A stretch of 49,749 nt of DNA from DASZFV01 sp036494575 (GCA_036494575.1 DASXOE010000173.1:1-49749); one strand, 5' to 3'; shown: positions 7,874 through 16,357, counted from the first letter of the stretch. Notes: generated by a model not told the origin, from the letters alone. Made by a program: numbers and translations.

Positions 7874-8620
7874 TCAGTCGTCGTTGGTCGGCTCGTGGTG
7901 CGACAGGATCGACTTCGTGCGCGCGAGGGGGTCGGGGAACGCCTCGATGTGGAAGTGGTTCTCGTGATCGCTGTTGTCGTCGGCCGTGATGATCTCGCGG
8001 AAGGCGCTGCTCACGCGCAGCGCGCAGGCGAGCTCGCGCAACGTGCGGCCTTCCGCGCGCTCGGGCGCGCCGACGCACGCGACCTGGTCGCGCGTGGCCC
8101 AATCGCCCACGCCGGTCTCGAAGTCGCGCTCGACGTCGAACACGCGACCGTCGGCGGTCCCGAACTGGTGGACGTCGATGGCGAGGCCGTGCGCGTGCTC
8201 GGAGAGCTTCTTCGAGTGGCGCCGCGGCCGATACTCGTAAATGCCCGAGAAGAAGAGGTCGCGCACGCCGGCCATCTGGAAGACGCCCGCCGCGTCGAGC
8301 AGCGCGCGCCCGAGCTCGCAGTCCATGACGGGCATGACGGCGCCTTGCTTGCGCTCGAGGGTCACGAGGCGCAGCGGCCCGAGATTGCCACCGACGAGGC
8401 GAACGGGCGTCCGCACGCCCTTCGTGGGCCACTCGACGAAGTCGACGCCGCGCTCGCGCAGGCTCGCGAGGCACGTCTTGCTGGGCGCGTTCGCGTCGCC
8501 CTCTGCCGCCGGCGGAGGCGGGCCGAAGTCGCCGCCCGCCGCGCGCGCGACGCCGAAGCCGAGCAGGAGCACGGCGGCGCACCCTGGGAGCGCCACCGAC
8601 AGCTGCGCATTCTTCGGCAT
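7874..8620 (-). CDS. Exported extensin-like (DD-peptidase-fold) protein
   Basis: A 248-residue protein with an N-terminal hydrophobic signal (VALPGCAAVLLLGFGVARA) and a C-terminal extensin-family domain of the VanY/MepA-like peptidase fold. Visible metal-ligand motifs are SEHAHGLAIDV (His and Asp) and ENHFHIEA near the C-terminus. There are several Cys residues (TCLASL, MDCELG, VACVG, ACALR) that may form disulfides after export. Likely a peptidoglycan-acting enzyme in the periplasm; the exact bond is not known. The ATG at 8618-8620 is only 26 bases from the divergent start at 8647, so both promoters are squeezed into that gap. Confidence 0.82.
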   Translation of the reverse strand: MPKNAQLSVALPGCAAVLLLGFGVARAAGGDFGPPPPAAEGDANAPSKTCLASLRERGVDFVEWPTKGVRTPVRLVGGNLGPLRLVTLERKQGAVMPVMDCELGRALLDAAGVFQMAGVRDLFFSGIYEYRPRRHSKKLSEHAHGLAIDVHQFGTADGRVFDVERDFETGVGDWATRDQVACVGAPERAEGRTLRELACALRVSSAFREIITADDNSDHENHFHIEAFPDPLARTKSILSHHEPTNDD

Positions 8621-8646
8621 GGCGTTGCCTGTATCTTAGGTCGGCC

Positions 8647-9555
8647 ATGCCGGAGATCCAGATTCCGACGCCGTCGGACTTCGCCTTCGACCGCACGGTG
8701 CGCAGCCACGGCTGGTTCGATCTGCCGCCGTTCGTCTATGACCGGGAGGCCGGTACGTTGCGCTTCGCGTACCAAGCGGGCGGGGACATCGTGAGCGTCA
8801 CGATGCGCGCGGCGGGACGCCGGGGCCTGGTCGCCTCGGTGTCCGCTCGGGGCGCGAAAGCCCAGAGGGCGGCCGCGGACGTCGTGCGCGCCGTGTTGCG
8901 CCTCGACCAGGACCTCGCCCCCGTGCGCGTCGCGCTCGCGCGCGCGCCCGCGCTCGTCGCGTGCGTCGACGCGGGCGGCGGCCGGCTCATGCGCGCGCCC
9001 ACCGTGTTCGAGGACGTCACGAAGATGCTCTGCACGACGAACTGCTCGTGGGGCCTCACGCGCGTCATGGTCGGGCGCCTCGTCGAGAAGGCCGGCGCGC
9101 CAGGCCCCGGCGGCGCCCGCGCCTTCCCGACGGCCGAGGCGCTCGCCCGCAGGCCACTGCCCTTCTTCCGCGACGTCGTGCGCGCCGGCTACCGCGCGCC
9201 GTACTTGAAGGACCTCGCGACGCGCGTCGCGCGCGGCGAGCTCGAGCTCGAGCCCCTGCGGGGCGGGACGATTCCCTCCGAAGCCGTCTACACGCGCTTG
9301 CGGTCGATCGTGGGCATCGGCCCCTACGCCGCCGACAACCTCATGCGCCTGCTCGGCCACAACGATCGCCTCGGCCTCGACTCGTGGTGCCGCGCGCGCT
9401 ACCGAAAGCTCTACCCCCGCACGCCCAAGGCCGGCCTCGACGAGGCGATCGCGCGGCGGTACCGGCCGTATTCGCCGTACAGTGGGCTCGCGATGTGGCT
9501 CGATCTGACGCGGCGATGGCACGAGCCCGACGCGCCCGGCACCTTCGCGCCCTGA
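8647..9555 (+). CDS. HhH-GPD family DNA glycosylase (AlkA/Nth-like)
   Basis: A 302-residue protein with a variable N-terminal domain and a C-terminal HhH-GPD domain. The helix-hairpin-helix is IVGIGPYAADNLMRLLG (about residues 222-238), followed by RLGLDSWCR, in which the Asp is at the catalytic position of the GPD motif. Similar proteins are annotated as 3-methyladenine glycosylase-like base-excision enzymes. No Cys4 Fe-S cluster pattern of Nth is seen at the C-terminus. A TATCTT element at about 8632 could serve as a -10 for a very short leader. It is convergent with the helicase gene, with 9 bases between stops. Confidence 0.78.
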   Translation: MPEIQIPTPSDFAFDRTVRSHGWFDLPPFVYDREAGTLRFAYQAGGDIVSVTMRAAGRRGLVASVSARGAKAQRAAADVVRAVLRLDQDLAPVRVALARAPALVACVDAGGGRLMRAPTVFEDVTKMLCTTNCSWGLTRVMVGRLVEKAGAPGPGGARAFPTAEALARRPLPFFRDVVRAGYRAPYLKDLATRVARGELELEPLRGGTIPSEAVYTRLRSIVGIGPYAADNLMRLLGHNDRLGLDSWCRARYRKLYPRTPKAGLDEAIARRYRPYSPYSGLAMWLDLTRRWHEPDAPGTFAP

Positions 9556-9564
9556 CCCGCCACC

Positions 9565-11982
9565 TCAGTCCCGCAAAAGATCCTTCGGGAAGAGCGGGCT
9601 GGGCGTGCCCGTCGCGACGAGCCAGAGCTGGTGGGCGGCGCGCGTGACGCCGATGTGGAAGAGGTGGCGCGACTCGTCGTCTCGGCCGTAGCTCGAGGCG
9701 TTGGCGTCGAGCATGACGACGTAGTCGAACTCGAGGCCCTTGACCTGGCGCACGTCCGTGACCTCGACGCCGGGGCGGAACGAGAACTCCTGCGCGCGCA
9801 CGCGGCGCAGCGCGGGGACCTCGGCGCGGCGCAGACCCTCGAAGTAACGGTCGGCCTGCTCGGGATGGCGCGCAAGCAGCGCCACCGTCGCGCGCGGCTC
9901 GCGGGCGTGCAGGTCGCGCAGCGCCTCGCCCAGGAACGCCACGGCGGCGCCCGCGGCCGGGAAGCGAAAGGCCTCGACCGGCGCGCCAGAGCGCGGCGCC
10001 TCGGGCGGCAGCTCGTCGGCGAGCGGGCCCATGGCCTCGCGCGCGAGCGCGAGGATCTCGCGCGTCGAGCGGTAGGCGATGCGCAGCGGCTCGATGGCCA
10101 CGTGCGACAGGGCGACGTGGCCGAGCACGCCGCGCCAGTCCCCGAAGCCGTTGTCGAGGAAGAGCCGCTGCGAGGTGTCGCCCGCCAAGGTGATCGAGGG
10201 CGAGGAGCGCTTGCCGGCCTTGCCTTGCGGCTTCGCCGTGCGCCCGATGAGCACCGACAGCTTCATCGGCGACAGATCCTGCGCCTCGTCGACGAAGACG
10301 TGCGCGAGCGGCTGCTTGACGCCGCAGAGCAGCTCGTGCGCGCGCAGCAGGATCGCGACGTCGTCGAGATCGAGCAGGGGCCGGTCGTCCTCCGTCGCGA
10401 GGCCGTCGATGCCCGTCTCGCCGCGCACGTCGTCGTCGTTCTCGTCGCCGAGCGCGCCCTCGACGCGGCGCACGTGCTCGGGCAAGTCGGCGTCGACGGT
10501 GCGCTCTCCCGGCTTCCGGTCGAGGCCCATCTCGGCCCACGCGCCCTTGGGCGCCTCGTCGTTCGCGCGCTTGCGAGAGGGCTTCTTCTTCGGCTTGGGC
10601 TCGGGCGGCCGATCGCGCGGGTCGCGCGCCACGATCGCGGCGACGCGGTCGACCATGAGCCGGTGGGCGTCGACGATGTCGCGCTCCGAGATCGGCATCT
10701 CCTCGGCGTCGCGCAGAAGCGCGAGGAGGCGCGTCCGGTCGGTGAGCAGGTCCGCCCAGAGCTCGACGACGCCGCGCGAGCCGCGCTTGCCCGCGTAGGC
10801 CGCCGCGAGCCGCTCGAGCTCGTGCAAGAGCGCCGGGTGGCTTTTTACGCGCGTCACGGCCGGCGCCGCCTCGTCGACGATCTCGGCGCGCAGCCACGGA
10901 ATGGCCGCGCGCAGCTCGCGCGCGGCCCAGGCCGCGAAGGTCAGCACGCGGACGCCCGAGACGCCGAGCGACGGCAGCACCTCGCCGATGTAGGCGGCCA
11001 GCGCGGCGCCGTAGGTCACGACGAGCAGCCGCGCGGGCGGGTACTGGCTCGGGTGCGCGTAGGCGAGGTGGGCGAGCCGGTGCAGGCCGACCGTCGTCTT
11101 GCCGCTGCCCGCGCCGCCCTGGATGACGACGACGCCGGACCCGTGCGCCGTGATGAGGTCGAACTGGCGCGGGTCGATGAGCGCGGCGATCTCGGGGAGG
11201 TGGCGATCGAGCGCCTGCGTGCCCGTCGTCCCGGCGCCGAGCACGCCGCGCTTGGGCGCGACGCGGCCGGGCCGCGCGCCCGTCTGCTCACCGCCCGCGA
11301 GCGCGTGGACGGGGACGTCACGCGACGCCCAGACGCCGTCGCGCGCCCCTCCAGCGCGCACCCAGACGCCCTGCGGGCTCGCGACGCGCACGAGCACGCC
11401 GTCCTCTATCGTGAGCGTGCGGCGGGCCACGATCTCACCCTCGACCTCGCGTTCGCCGAAGGTCTCCTCGTAGTCGCTGCCCTCCGTGTAGCGGTAGAAG
11501 AGCTGACTCACGGGCGCGTGCCGCCAATCGACGATGTTGACGCGGCTCTTCGCGTCGACGTACGTCGCGCGGCCGATGAAGACGTCGCGCTCGACGACCC
11601 GACCGCGCACCTGCTCGCGCAGGCGCAGGTGCCCGAAGTAGGGCGACGCGGGATCGACGAGCATCGTCTGCAGATCGGCGCGCGTCATGCCCACCATCTG
11701 GAGACGCTCCATCTGGGCGACGAGGGCGGGCACGTCCTCGAGGCGCGCCTCGCCGATCTCGTCGCGCAGAGACACGAGCTCTTCGTCGTACGCCCGCCGC
11801 GCGGCCGCGCTGGCCGCCGCGGCCTCCCGCGAGCGCACCTGCGGCGTCTCGCCGGGCCGAGGCAGGGCCCCGACGTACGCGGCCAGGCTCTGCAGGACGC
11901 GCGCGAGGTGTCTCTCTTCCTCGAGAGGGATTTCGACGGAGAGCTCCTGTGTGGAGGCCTCGGCGGAGCTTCCTTCGGACAC
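9565..11982 (-). CDS. HelD-like superfamily 1 helicase/ATPase
   Basis: An 805-residue SF1 protein. An N-terminal alpha-helical arm is followed by FIGRATYVDA and VDWRHAPVSQLFYRY, a layout typical of HelD proteins that remove or recycle RNA polymerase. Walker A is GGAGSGKTT (about residues 289-297), Walker B is HVFVDEAQDLS, and late helicase motifs include RSTREIL, VKGLEFDYVVMLDA and HIGVTRAAHQLWLV. A Lys/Arg-rich insert (PKPKKKPSRKRAN) lies in the middle. The GTG at 11980-11982 (VSEGSSAEAS) was chosen because the frame beyond it runs antisense to the toxin-antitoxin pair. A UvrD/Rep-type DNA helicase role is the alternative. Confidence 0.82.
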   Translation of the reverse strand: MSEGSSAEASTQELSVEIPLEEERHLARVLQSLAAYVGALPRPGETPQVRSREAAAASAAARRAYDEELVSLRDEIGEARLEDVPALVAQMERLQMVGMTRADLQTMLVDPASPYFGHLRLREQVRGRVVERDVFIGRATYVDAKSRVNIVDWRHAPVSQLFYRYTEGSDYEETFGEREVEGEIVARRTLTIEDGVLVRVASPQGVWVRAGGARDGVWASRDVPVHALAGGEQTGARPGRVAPKRGVLGAGTTGTQALDRHLPEIAALIDPRQFDLITAHGSGVVVIQGGAGSGKTTVGLHRLAHLAYAHPSQYPPARLLVVTYGAALAAYIGEVLPSLGVSGVRVLTFAAWAARELRAAIPWLRAEIVDEAAPAVTRVKSHPALLHELERLAAAYAGKRGSRGVVELWADLLTDRTRLLALLRDAEEMPISERDIVDAHRLMVDRVAAIVARDPRDRPPEPKPKKKPSRKRANDEAPKGAWAEMGLDRKPGERTVDADLPEHVRRVEGALGDENDDDVRGETGIDGLATEDDRPLLDLDDVAILLRAHELLCGVKQPLAHVFVDEAQDLSPMKLSVLIGRTAKPQGKAGKRSSPSITLAGDTSQRLFLDNGFGDWRGVLGHVALSHVAIEPLRIAYRSTREILALAREAMGPLADELPPEAPRSGAPVEAFRFPAAGAAVAFLGEALRDLHAREPRATVALLARHPEQADRYFEGLRRAEVPALRRVRAQEFSFRPGVEVTDVRQVKGLEFDYVVMLDANASSYGRDDESRHLFHIGVTRAAHQLWLVATGTPSPLFPKDLLRD

Positions 11983-12021
11983 GACGGTCGAGCCTACCGC
12001 AGCCGTCGCGGAATGTTGATA

Positions 12022-12049
12022 TGTACAATCTCTTTTGCCATTATGTACA
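12022..12049. promoter_or_regulatory. Candidate operator and -10 region of the Phd/PIN pair
   Basis: Two copies of the palindrome TGTACA, at 12022-12027 and 12044-12049, are spaced exactly 22 bases apart, about two helical turns. They lie in an unusually A+T-rich patch between the divergent helicase and antitoxin genes. The hexamer TACAAT at 12024-12029 overlaps the first box and could be the -10 of the antitoxin promoter. This arrangement suits repression by an antitoxin dimer, as known for Phd proteins. Confidence 0.4.
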
Positions 12050-12342
12050 CAATGACGCTCCCGCTCCCCAAGCGAACGCGACGGTGGTCGGTCGCCGCGG
12101 CGCGCGCCAACTTGCCCGAGGTCTTCGCGGCGGCGGCACACACGCCCCAGGCGATTTTTCGACACAACGAACCGGCCGCCGTCGTCGTCGCGCCACGCGA
12201 CTTCATCGCGTTCGACGCGCGTCGCGCCGAACGCGCGCGCGAGACGCTCGCCGACGCGTTCGCGACGCTCCGCCGGCTCGTGACGGGTCCACTCGCCCTC
12301 CCGCGCCGCCGCAACCCCCTCGGGCTCGATCGGCGAAGATGA
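12043..12342 (+). CDS. Phd/YefM-type antitoxin
   Basis: A 99-residue protein with the N-terminal DNA-binding fold of the prevent-host-death family: WSVAAARANLPEVFAAA corresponds to the canonical S-x-A-R-x-x-L-x-x-L helix, followed by IFRHNEPAAVVVAPRDF, the usual NG-x-P-x-A-V-(L/I)-(V/I) strand. The C-terminus is Arg/Pro-rich, where toxin binding normally occurs. ATG codons at 12043 and 12052 are both possible starts; neither has a clear ribosome-binding site. It precedes a PIN toxin by 15 bases and probably represses its own promoter through the TGTACA boxes. Confidence 0.75.
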   Translation: MYTMTLPLPKRTRRWSVAAARANLPEVFAAAAHTPQAIFRHNEPAAVVVAPRDFIAFDARRAERARETLADAFATLRRLVTGPLALPRRRNPLGLDRRR

Positions 12343-12357
12343 TGAGGCGGTGAGAAA

Positions 12358-12759
12358 ATGAGCACGGAATCGCTCGTCGACACCCGTGTCCTGGCCGATC
12401 TCGCCGCCCCGCAGCCCAACGCGGGCGTCGCCGCCTGGGCCGCCGCGACGCACCGGATCGCGCTCTCCGTCGTGACCCTCGAGGAGCTCGCCGCCGGCCT
12501 CGCGCGGCGCCCCTCCCCGGCCCTGCGCGCCTGGCTCGACGACTTCGTGGCGCGACACTGCGACCTCCTCGACGTCACGGCGCCCATCGCGCGGCTCGCC
12601 GGCACGTTTCGCGGCCAGCTCGCCGCGCGCCGCCGCATGCGACCGCAGGCCGACATGCTCATCGTCGCGACGGCCGCGCACCACGGGCTCGTCCTCGTGA
12701 CGCGCAACGTGCGCGAGCTCGCCGGCCTCGGCGTCTCGCTGCACAACCCGTTCAGCTAG
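12358..12759 (+). CDS. PIN-domain ribonuclease toxin (VapC-like)
   Basis: A 133-residue PIN-domain protein. Acidic active-site residues are placed as expected: Asp8 in SLVDTRVLADL, Glu42/Glu43 in VVTLEELAAGL, Asp near residue 100 in PQADMLIVATA, and the final strand LVLVTRNVREL. Family members cleave RNA and are held inactive by their cognate antitoxin. The ATG at 12358 follows ggcggtgaga. It is adjacent to the Phd-like antitoxin and convergent with thyX (18 bases between stops). It is a mixed Phd-VapC style pair, a combination known in other bacteria. Confidence 0.85.
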   Translation: MSTESLVDTRVLADLAAPQPNAGVAAWAAATHRIALSVVTLEELAAGLARRPSPALRAWLDDFVARHCDLLDVTAPIARLAGTFRGQLAARRRMRPQADMLIVATAAHHGLVLVTRNVRELAGLGVSLHNPFS

Positions 12760-12777
12760 AGCCGGCGCCCGACGCCG

Positions 12778-13803
12778 TCATTGTCCGTCCGACGGCGCGG
12801 TCGACGCCGACGCCCGATCGGCCTTGGGCACGGCGTCCGCGAAGCGCGCCGCGAAGTGCTCGGCGGGCTTCGCGCTCGCGATGTCGAGCTCGAAGTCGGG
12901 GACGGCGCGCGGCGGCGTCAGCTTGACGAGCAGCTCCTCGATCTCTCGCCTCGAGAGGCCGCGCTCGGCGAGCGCCTCCTTGGCGAGCGCGCCGCCAGGC
13001 GCGCGCACACCCCCGCCGTCGACGGCGATGAGCGCGCGGATGGCGTCGAGCTCCATGCGTGACACGTGCGTCCCACACACGTCGTAGTCGATCCACGCCT
13101 CGTACGAAAGCGGCGCGACGCGCTTGAGCATGCCGGCCATCACGCGCCCGAACTCTTGAATCTCCCACTGCGCGTGCGGGTCCACGCGCAGGGTCAGGAA
13201 GTGCAGGAGGTTGTGCAGATCGATCTTCCAGTACCATTGCGTGTACGTCGACAGCGGCAGGTCGATGCGAGCGAGCTCGCGCGCGATCTCGCCGGCCGTC
13301 ATCCATTCATAGGTCTCCGTGCTGGCGCGCCGGATCTCCGTCCAGCGGCGCACGGCCTCGGCGTGCACGTCGCCCGTGACGGCCTGTCCGCTGCGGCCTT
13401 GGTTGTTCTGGCGGCTCTGCGTCTGGAGCTGCGCCGCGTCCGGCGTGTAGAAGAGCATCGGGATGAGCGAGTAGCGCCCCGAGTACTCGTTGACGTTGGC
13501 CGTGCGGTGGCGAATCCACTGGCGCGCGATGAAGATGGGCATGCAGCAGTGGAACTTGAGCTCCACCATCTCGCTCGGCGTCGTGTGCTTGTGGCGGCGC
13601 AGATAGCGCAAGAGGCCGCGCGTGAGGCTCTGCTTGCGCGTGCCGTAGCCGTAGCTGACGCGCGCGGCCCGCTCGATGCACTCGTCGGTGCCCATGTAAT
13701 CGACCAGCGACACGAAGCCGTGATCGAGCACGGGGAAGTAGAGGCCGAGGATCTCCTCGGCGGCGGGACTCGTGGGGCGCTTCGTCTCCGTCACACCGCG
13801 CAC
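12778..13803 (-). CDS. thyX: FAD-dependent thymidylate synthase ThyX
   Basis: The ThyX signature RHR-x7-S is present (RHRTANVNEYS, residues 98-108 counted from the GTG at 13803), preceded by HKHTTPSEMVELKFH, the other conserved block. ThyX makes dTMP from dUMP using methylene-tetrahydrofolate and reduced FAD. At 341 residues the protein is longer than the usual 220-260; about 90 extra residues after the VCGTHVSRMELDAI region form an acidic/Ala-rich C-terminal extension. A second GTG at 13792-13794 is an equally possible start. It is divergent from the DoxX gene, with only about 32 bases between starts. Confidence 0.92.
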   Translation of the reverse strand: MRGVTETKRPTSPAAEEILGLYFPVLDHGFVSLVDYMGTDECIERAARVSYGYGTRKQSLTRGLLRYLRRHKHTTPSEMVELKFHCCMPIFIARQWIRHRTANVNEYSGRYSLIPMLFYTPDAAQLQTQSRQNNQGRSGQAVTGDVHAEAVRRWTEIRRASTETYEWMTAGEIARELARIDLPLSTYTQWYWKIDLHNLLHFLTLRVDPHAQWEIQEFGRVMAGMLKRVAPLSYEAWIDYDVCGTHVSRMELDAIRALIAVDGGGVRAPGGALAKEALAERGLSRREIEELLVKLTPPRAVPDFELDIASAKPAEHFAARFADAVPKADRASASTAPSDGQ

Positions 13804-13806
13804 GTT

Positions 13807-13825
13807 AACATGTCGAACATGCTAG
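13807..13825. promoter_or_regulatory. Repeat in the thyX/doxX divergent intergenic gap
   Basis: The 32-base gap holds AACATG twice, nine bases apart (13807-13812 and 13816-13821), which also forms a short inverted repeat (catgt-cga-acatg, 13809-13821), beside a GTTAAC palindrome (13804-13809). It may be a regulator site or parts of two overlapping promoters; no clear -35/-10 pair could be assigned. Confidence 0.3.
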
Positions 13826-13835
13826 TGTGCCGCGC

Positions 13836-14297
13836 ATGAACGAGCGCATCCCGCTCGCCTATCTCGTGCCGCTGCGGCTGTTCTGCGGGCTCATCCTCGT
13901 GCTCGAGGGTTGGAGCAAGTTCCAGGGCGACTGGCTGCACGGCGCGCCCATCCTGCACACGCTCGACGGCTGGGTGGACGCCCACAAGACCTATGCGTTC
14001 TTCCTTCCCGTCATCCAGACGGCGCGGGCGCACCCGAAGATCTTCGGCACCCTCGTCACGGCGGGCGAGCTCGTCATCGGCACCTCGATGGTGCTCGGCC
14101 TGCTGACGCGCCTGTCGGCCTTCCTGGGCGCGGCGATGCTCTTCGCCTTCGCCTTCGGCGCCGGCCAGGGCCCCGTCCCGCCCGGCAACGCCCTGCTCAT
14201 GGGCGCGATCTTCGTGCTGTTCGTCGTCGCGCCTCCCGGCCGCGTCCTCGGCTTCGATCAGGCGCTGCGCGGCCGGCTGCCGCGCTGGATGGTTTAG
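13836..14297 (+). CDS. DoxX-family membrane protein
   Basis: A 153-residue integral membrane protein with four hydrophobic segments. The first, LVPLRLFCGLILVLEGWSKF, has the Arg and the LxxEGWxKF pattern typical of DoxX/DoxD-like proteins; later segments are LVTAGELVIGTSMVLGLL, GAAMLFAFAFGAG and ALLMGAIFVLFVVA. Some DoxX relatives are quinone- or thiosulfate-linked oxidoreductase subunits; function here is not determined. The ATG at 13836 was preferred to an upstream GTG at 13827 because it gives the usual short N-terminus. Confidence 0.8.
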   Translation: MNERIPLAYLVPLRLFCGLILVLEGWSKFQGDWLHGAPILHTLDGWVDAHKTYAFFLPVIQTARAHPKIFGTLVTAGELVIGTSMVLGLLTRLSAFLGAAMLFAFAFGAGQGPVPPGNALLMGAIFVLFVVAPPGRVLGFDQALRGRLPRWMV

Positions 14298-14356
14298 TCG
14301 CGCTTGACGGCGACGCGTCGCGGGTCTATGCCGGGCGCGTGGCCGGAGAGCGGCAG

Positions 14357-16357
14357 GTGACTTCGAGGGAGGGACAGCGGGGCGATCCACGCGCGGCGCT
14401 CGTGCGCCACGCGGACCTCTTCCTGGCCGGCGTCGTCGTCGCGATCGTCGCCATGATGATCGTGCCGCTACCGACGCCGCTGCTCGACCTGCTCCTGTCG
14501 ATGAACATCGCGGCGGCCGTCACGCTGCTGCTCGTGTCGCTTTACGTGGGCGAGGCGCTCAAGATCGCGACGTTCCCGACGCTGCTGTTGCTGACGACGC
14601 TCTTTCGCCTCGCGCTCGAGATCTCCGCGACGCGCCTCATCCTCCTGCGCGCCGACGCCGGCGAGGTCATCCACGCCTTTGGCAACTTCGTCGTCGCGGG
14701 CAACCTCGTCGTTGGCGCCGTGATCTTCGTGATCCTCACGTTGGTGCAGTTCATCGTGATCTCCAAGGGGGCCGAGCGCGTCGCGGAGGTCGCGGCGCGT
14801 TTCACGCTCGACGCCATGCCCGGCAAGCAGATGTCGATTGACGCCGAGCTGCGCGCAGGCCACATCGACGCCCGCACGGCGCGCGCCCGCCGCGCTGCCC
14901 TCGCCCGCGAGTCCCAGCTCTTTGGCGCCATGGATGGCGCCATGAAATTCGTAAAGGGAGACGCGATCGCGGGGATCATCGTCCTCGCCGTCAACGTCGT
15001 CGGCGGCCTCGTCATCGGCGTCCTCCAGCGCGGCATGGACGTGGGCGCCGCGGCCCGCCTCTACACGGTGCTCACGATCGGCGAGGGCCTCGTCGCCCAG
15101 ATCCCCGCGCTGCTCGTTTCGACGGCGGCCGGCATCATCGTCACGCGCGTCGCCTCCGAGGAGCAAGAGAACGGCGCCGCGTCGAGCCACCTCGGCCGCG
15201 AGGTCGCGCGCCAGGTGCTCGCGCAGCCGAAGGCGCTCGCGATCGCGGCCGGGCTGCTCGCGCTGCTCGCGATCGTCCCCGGCCTGCCCGCGTTGCCGTT
15301 CCTGGCCCTGGCCGCCGCCCTGGGCTCGATCGCCTGGCGACTGCTGCGCAATCCCGCGGCCCGAACCGCCGCGACGTCCGAGACCGCGGCCGACGGCTCG
15401 TCCGGAGGTACGAGCGCTACCGACGACGAGGGAACGCCGCCCTCGCCCGTGCTGACGCCCATCGCCGTCGAGCTCTCCGTCGAGCTCGCCGAGACTCTCG
15501 GCTCGCCCGACCCCAAGGGCAAGGGCGTCTTCATGAGCGAGGTCGTGCCGCGCGTGCGCGAGCGCCTCTTCGCGGAGCTCGGGCTGTCGCTGCCCGTCGT
15601 CCGCCTGCGCGCGGGCGCCGGGGGGCTCGCCGGCGGCGCGTTTGTCGTCCGTCTCAACGAGGTTCCGCTTGTCCGCGGTGAGATCGCGCGCGCGGACTGG
15701 ACCACGGCGGGCGCGCGCCTCGGCGACGAGATCCTGGCCCTCATGCGCCGCTACGGCCACGAGCTCGTCGGCGTGCAGGAGACGCAGGCGCTGCTCGACG
15801 GCCTCGAGCGCACGCACCCGGCGCTCGTGCGCGAGGTCGTGCCCAAGCTCGTCTCGCCCGTGCTGCTCGCCGATGTGCTGCGGCGGCTCGTCGAGGAGGG
15901 CATCTCGCTGCGCAACCTACGCGACGTGCTGGGCGCGCTCGCCGAGTGGGCGCCGCACGAGCGCGATCCGGTCGTGCTCGCCGAGCACGTGCGCGCCGCG
16001 CTCCGCCGCGCAATCACGTTCCAGCACGTCCGGTCGGGCGGCGTGCTCGCCGCCTACATGCTCGACGGCCTCATCGAGGACACGATCCGCGGCGCCATCC
16101 ACAAGACCCCCACCGGCAGCTACCTCGCGCTCGAGCCCCAGCTCTCGCGCGACATCGTGGCCGCCGTGAGCCGCGCCCTCGGCCCAGACGCGAGCGCCGA
16201 CGGCGCGCCGCCCTTCGTGCTGCTCACGAACGCCGAGATCCGCCGCTACGTCCGCCGCCTCGTAGAGCCCGAACACCCCGACCTCGCGGTGCTCTCGTAC
16301 CAGGAGCTGGCGCCCGAGGCGCAGATCCGGCCGCTCGGCCGCATCAGCATCGGCTGA
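14357..16357 (+). CDS. Type III secretion export-gate protein, SctV/FlhA (FHIPEP) family
   Basis: A 666-residue FHIPEP protein. The N-terminal half has about seven to eight membrane helices. The family block lies at about residues 137-170 (KGAERVAEVAARF, then LDAMPGKQMSIDAELRAG), followed by RESQLFGAMDGAMKFVKGDA, wording closer to virulence-type SctV than to flagellar FlhA. After a Ser/Thr/Gly linker (about residues 340-370) comes the cytoplasmic ring domain, ending PEAQIRPLGRISIG. SctV/FlhA forms the nonameric export gate. No other type III secretion or flagellar gene is in the window. The GTG at 14357 follows ggagag at good spacing. Its stop is 2 bases from the convergent kinase stop. Confidence 0.87.
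   Translation: MTSREGQRGDPRAALVRHADLFLAGVVVAIVAMMIVPLPTPLLDLLLSMNIAAAVTLLLVSLYVGEALKIATFPTLLLLTTLFRLALEISATRLILLRADAGEVIHAFGNFVVAGNLVVGAVIFVILTLVQFIVISKGAERVAEVAARFTLDAMPGKQMSIDAELRAGHIDARTARARRAALARESQLFGAMDGAMKFVKGDAIAGIIVLAVNVVGGLVIGVLQRGMDVGAAARLYTVLTIGEGLVAQIPALLVSTAAGIIVTRVASEEQENGAASSHLGREVARQVLAQPKALAIAAGLLALLAIVPGLPALPFLALAAALGSIAWRLLRNPAARTAATSETAADGSSGGTSATDDEGTPPSPVLTPIAVELSVELAETLGSPDPKGKGVFMSEVVPRVRERLFAELGLSLPVVRLRAGAGGLAGGAFVVRLNEVPLVRGEIARADWTTAGARLGDEILALMRRYGHELVGVQETQALLDGLERTHPALVREVVPKLVSPVLLADVLRRLVEEGISLRNLRDVLGALAEWAPHERDPVVLAEHVRAALRRAITFQHVRSGGVLAAYMLDGLIEDTIRGAIHKTPTGSYLALEPQLSRDIVAAVSRALGPDASADGAPPFVLLTNAEIRRYVRRLVEPEHPDLAVLSYQELAPEAQIRPLGRISIG

Noticed and set aside
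9631..12342. Very long open frame of about 900 codons on the plus strand
   Set aside because: It is antisense to the HelD-like helicase, is Arg/Ala/Val-rich with no motif, and only its last 99 codons are the real antitoxin. Long shadow frames are expected at this G+C.
13910..14356. Upstream extension of the SctV frame
   Set aside because: It overlaps the DoxX gene in another frame and lacks membrane or FHIPEP sequence; the GTG at 14357 has ggagag in place.
13836..16357. A type III secretion gene cluster around SctV
   Set aside because: None of the adjacent genes (DoxX, kinase, accA) matches secretion components.
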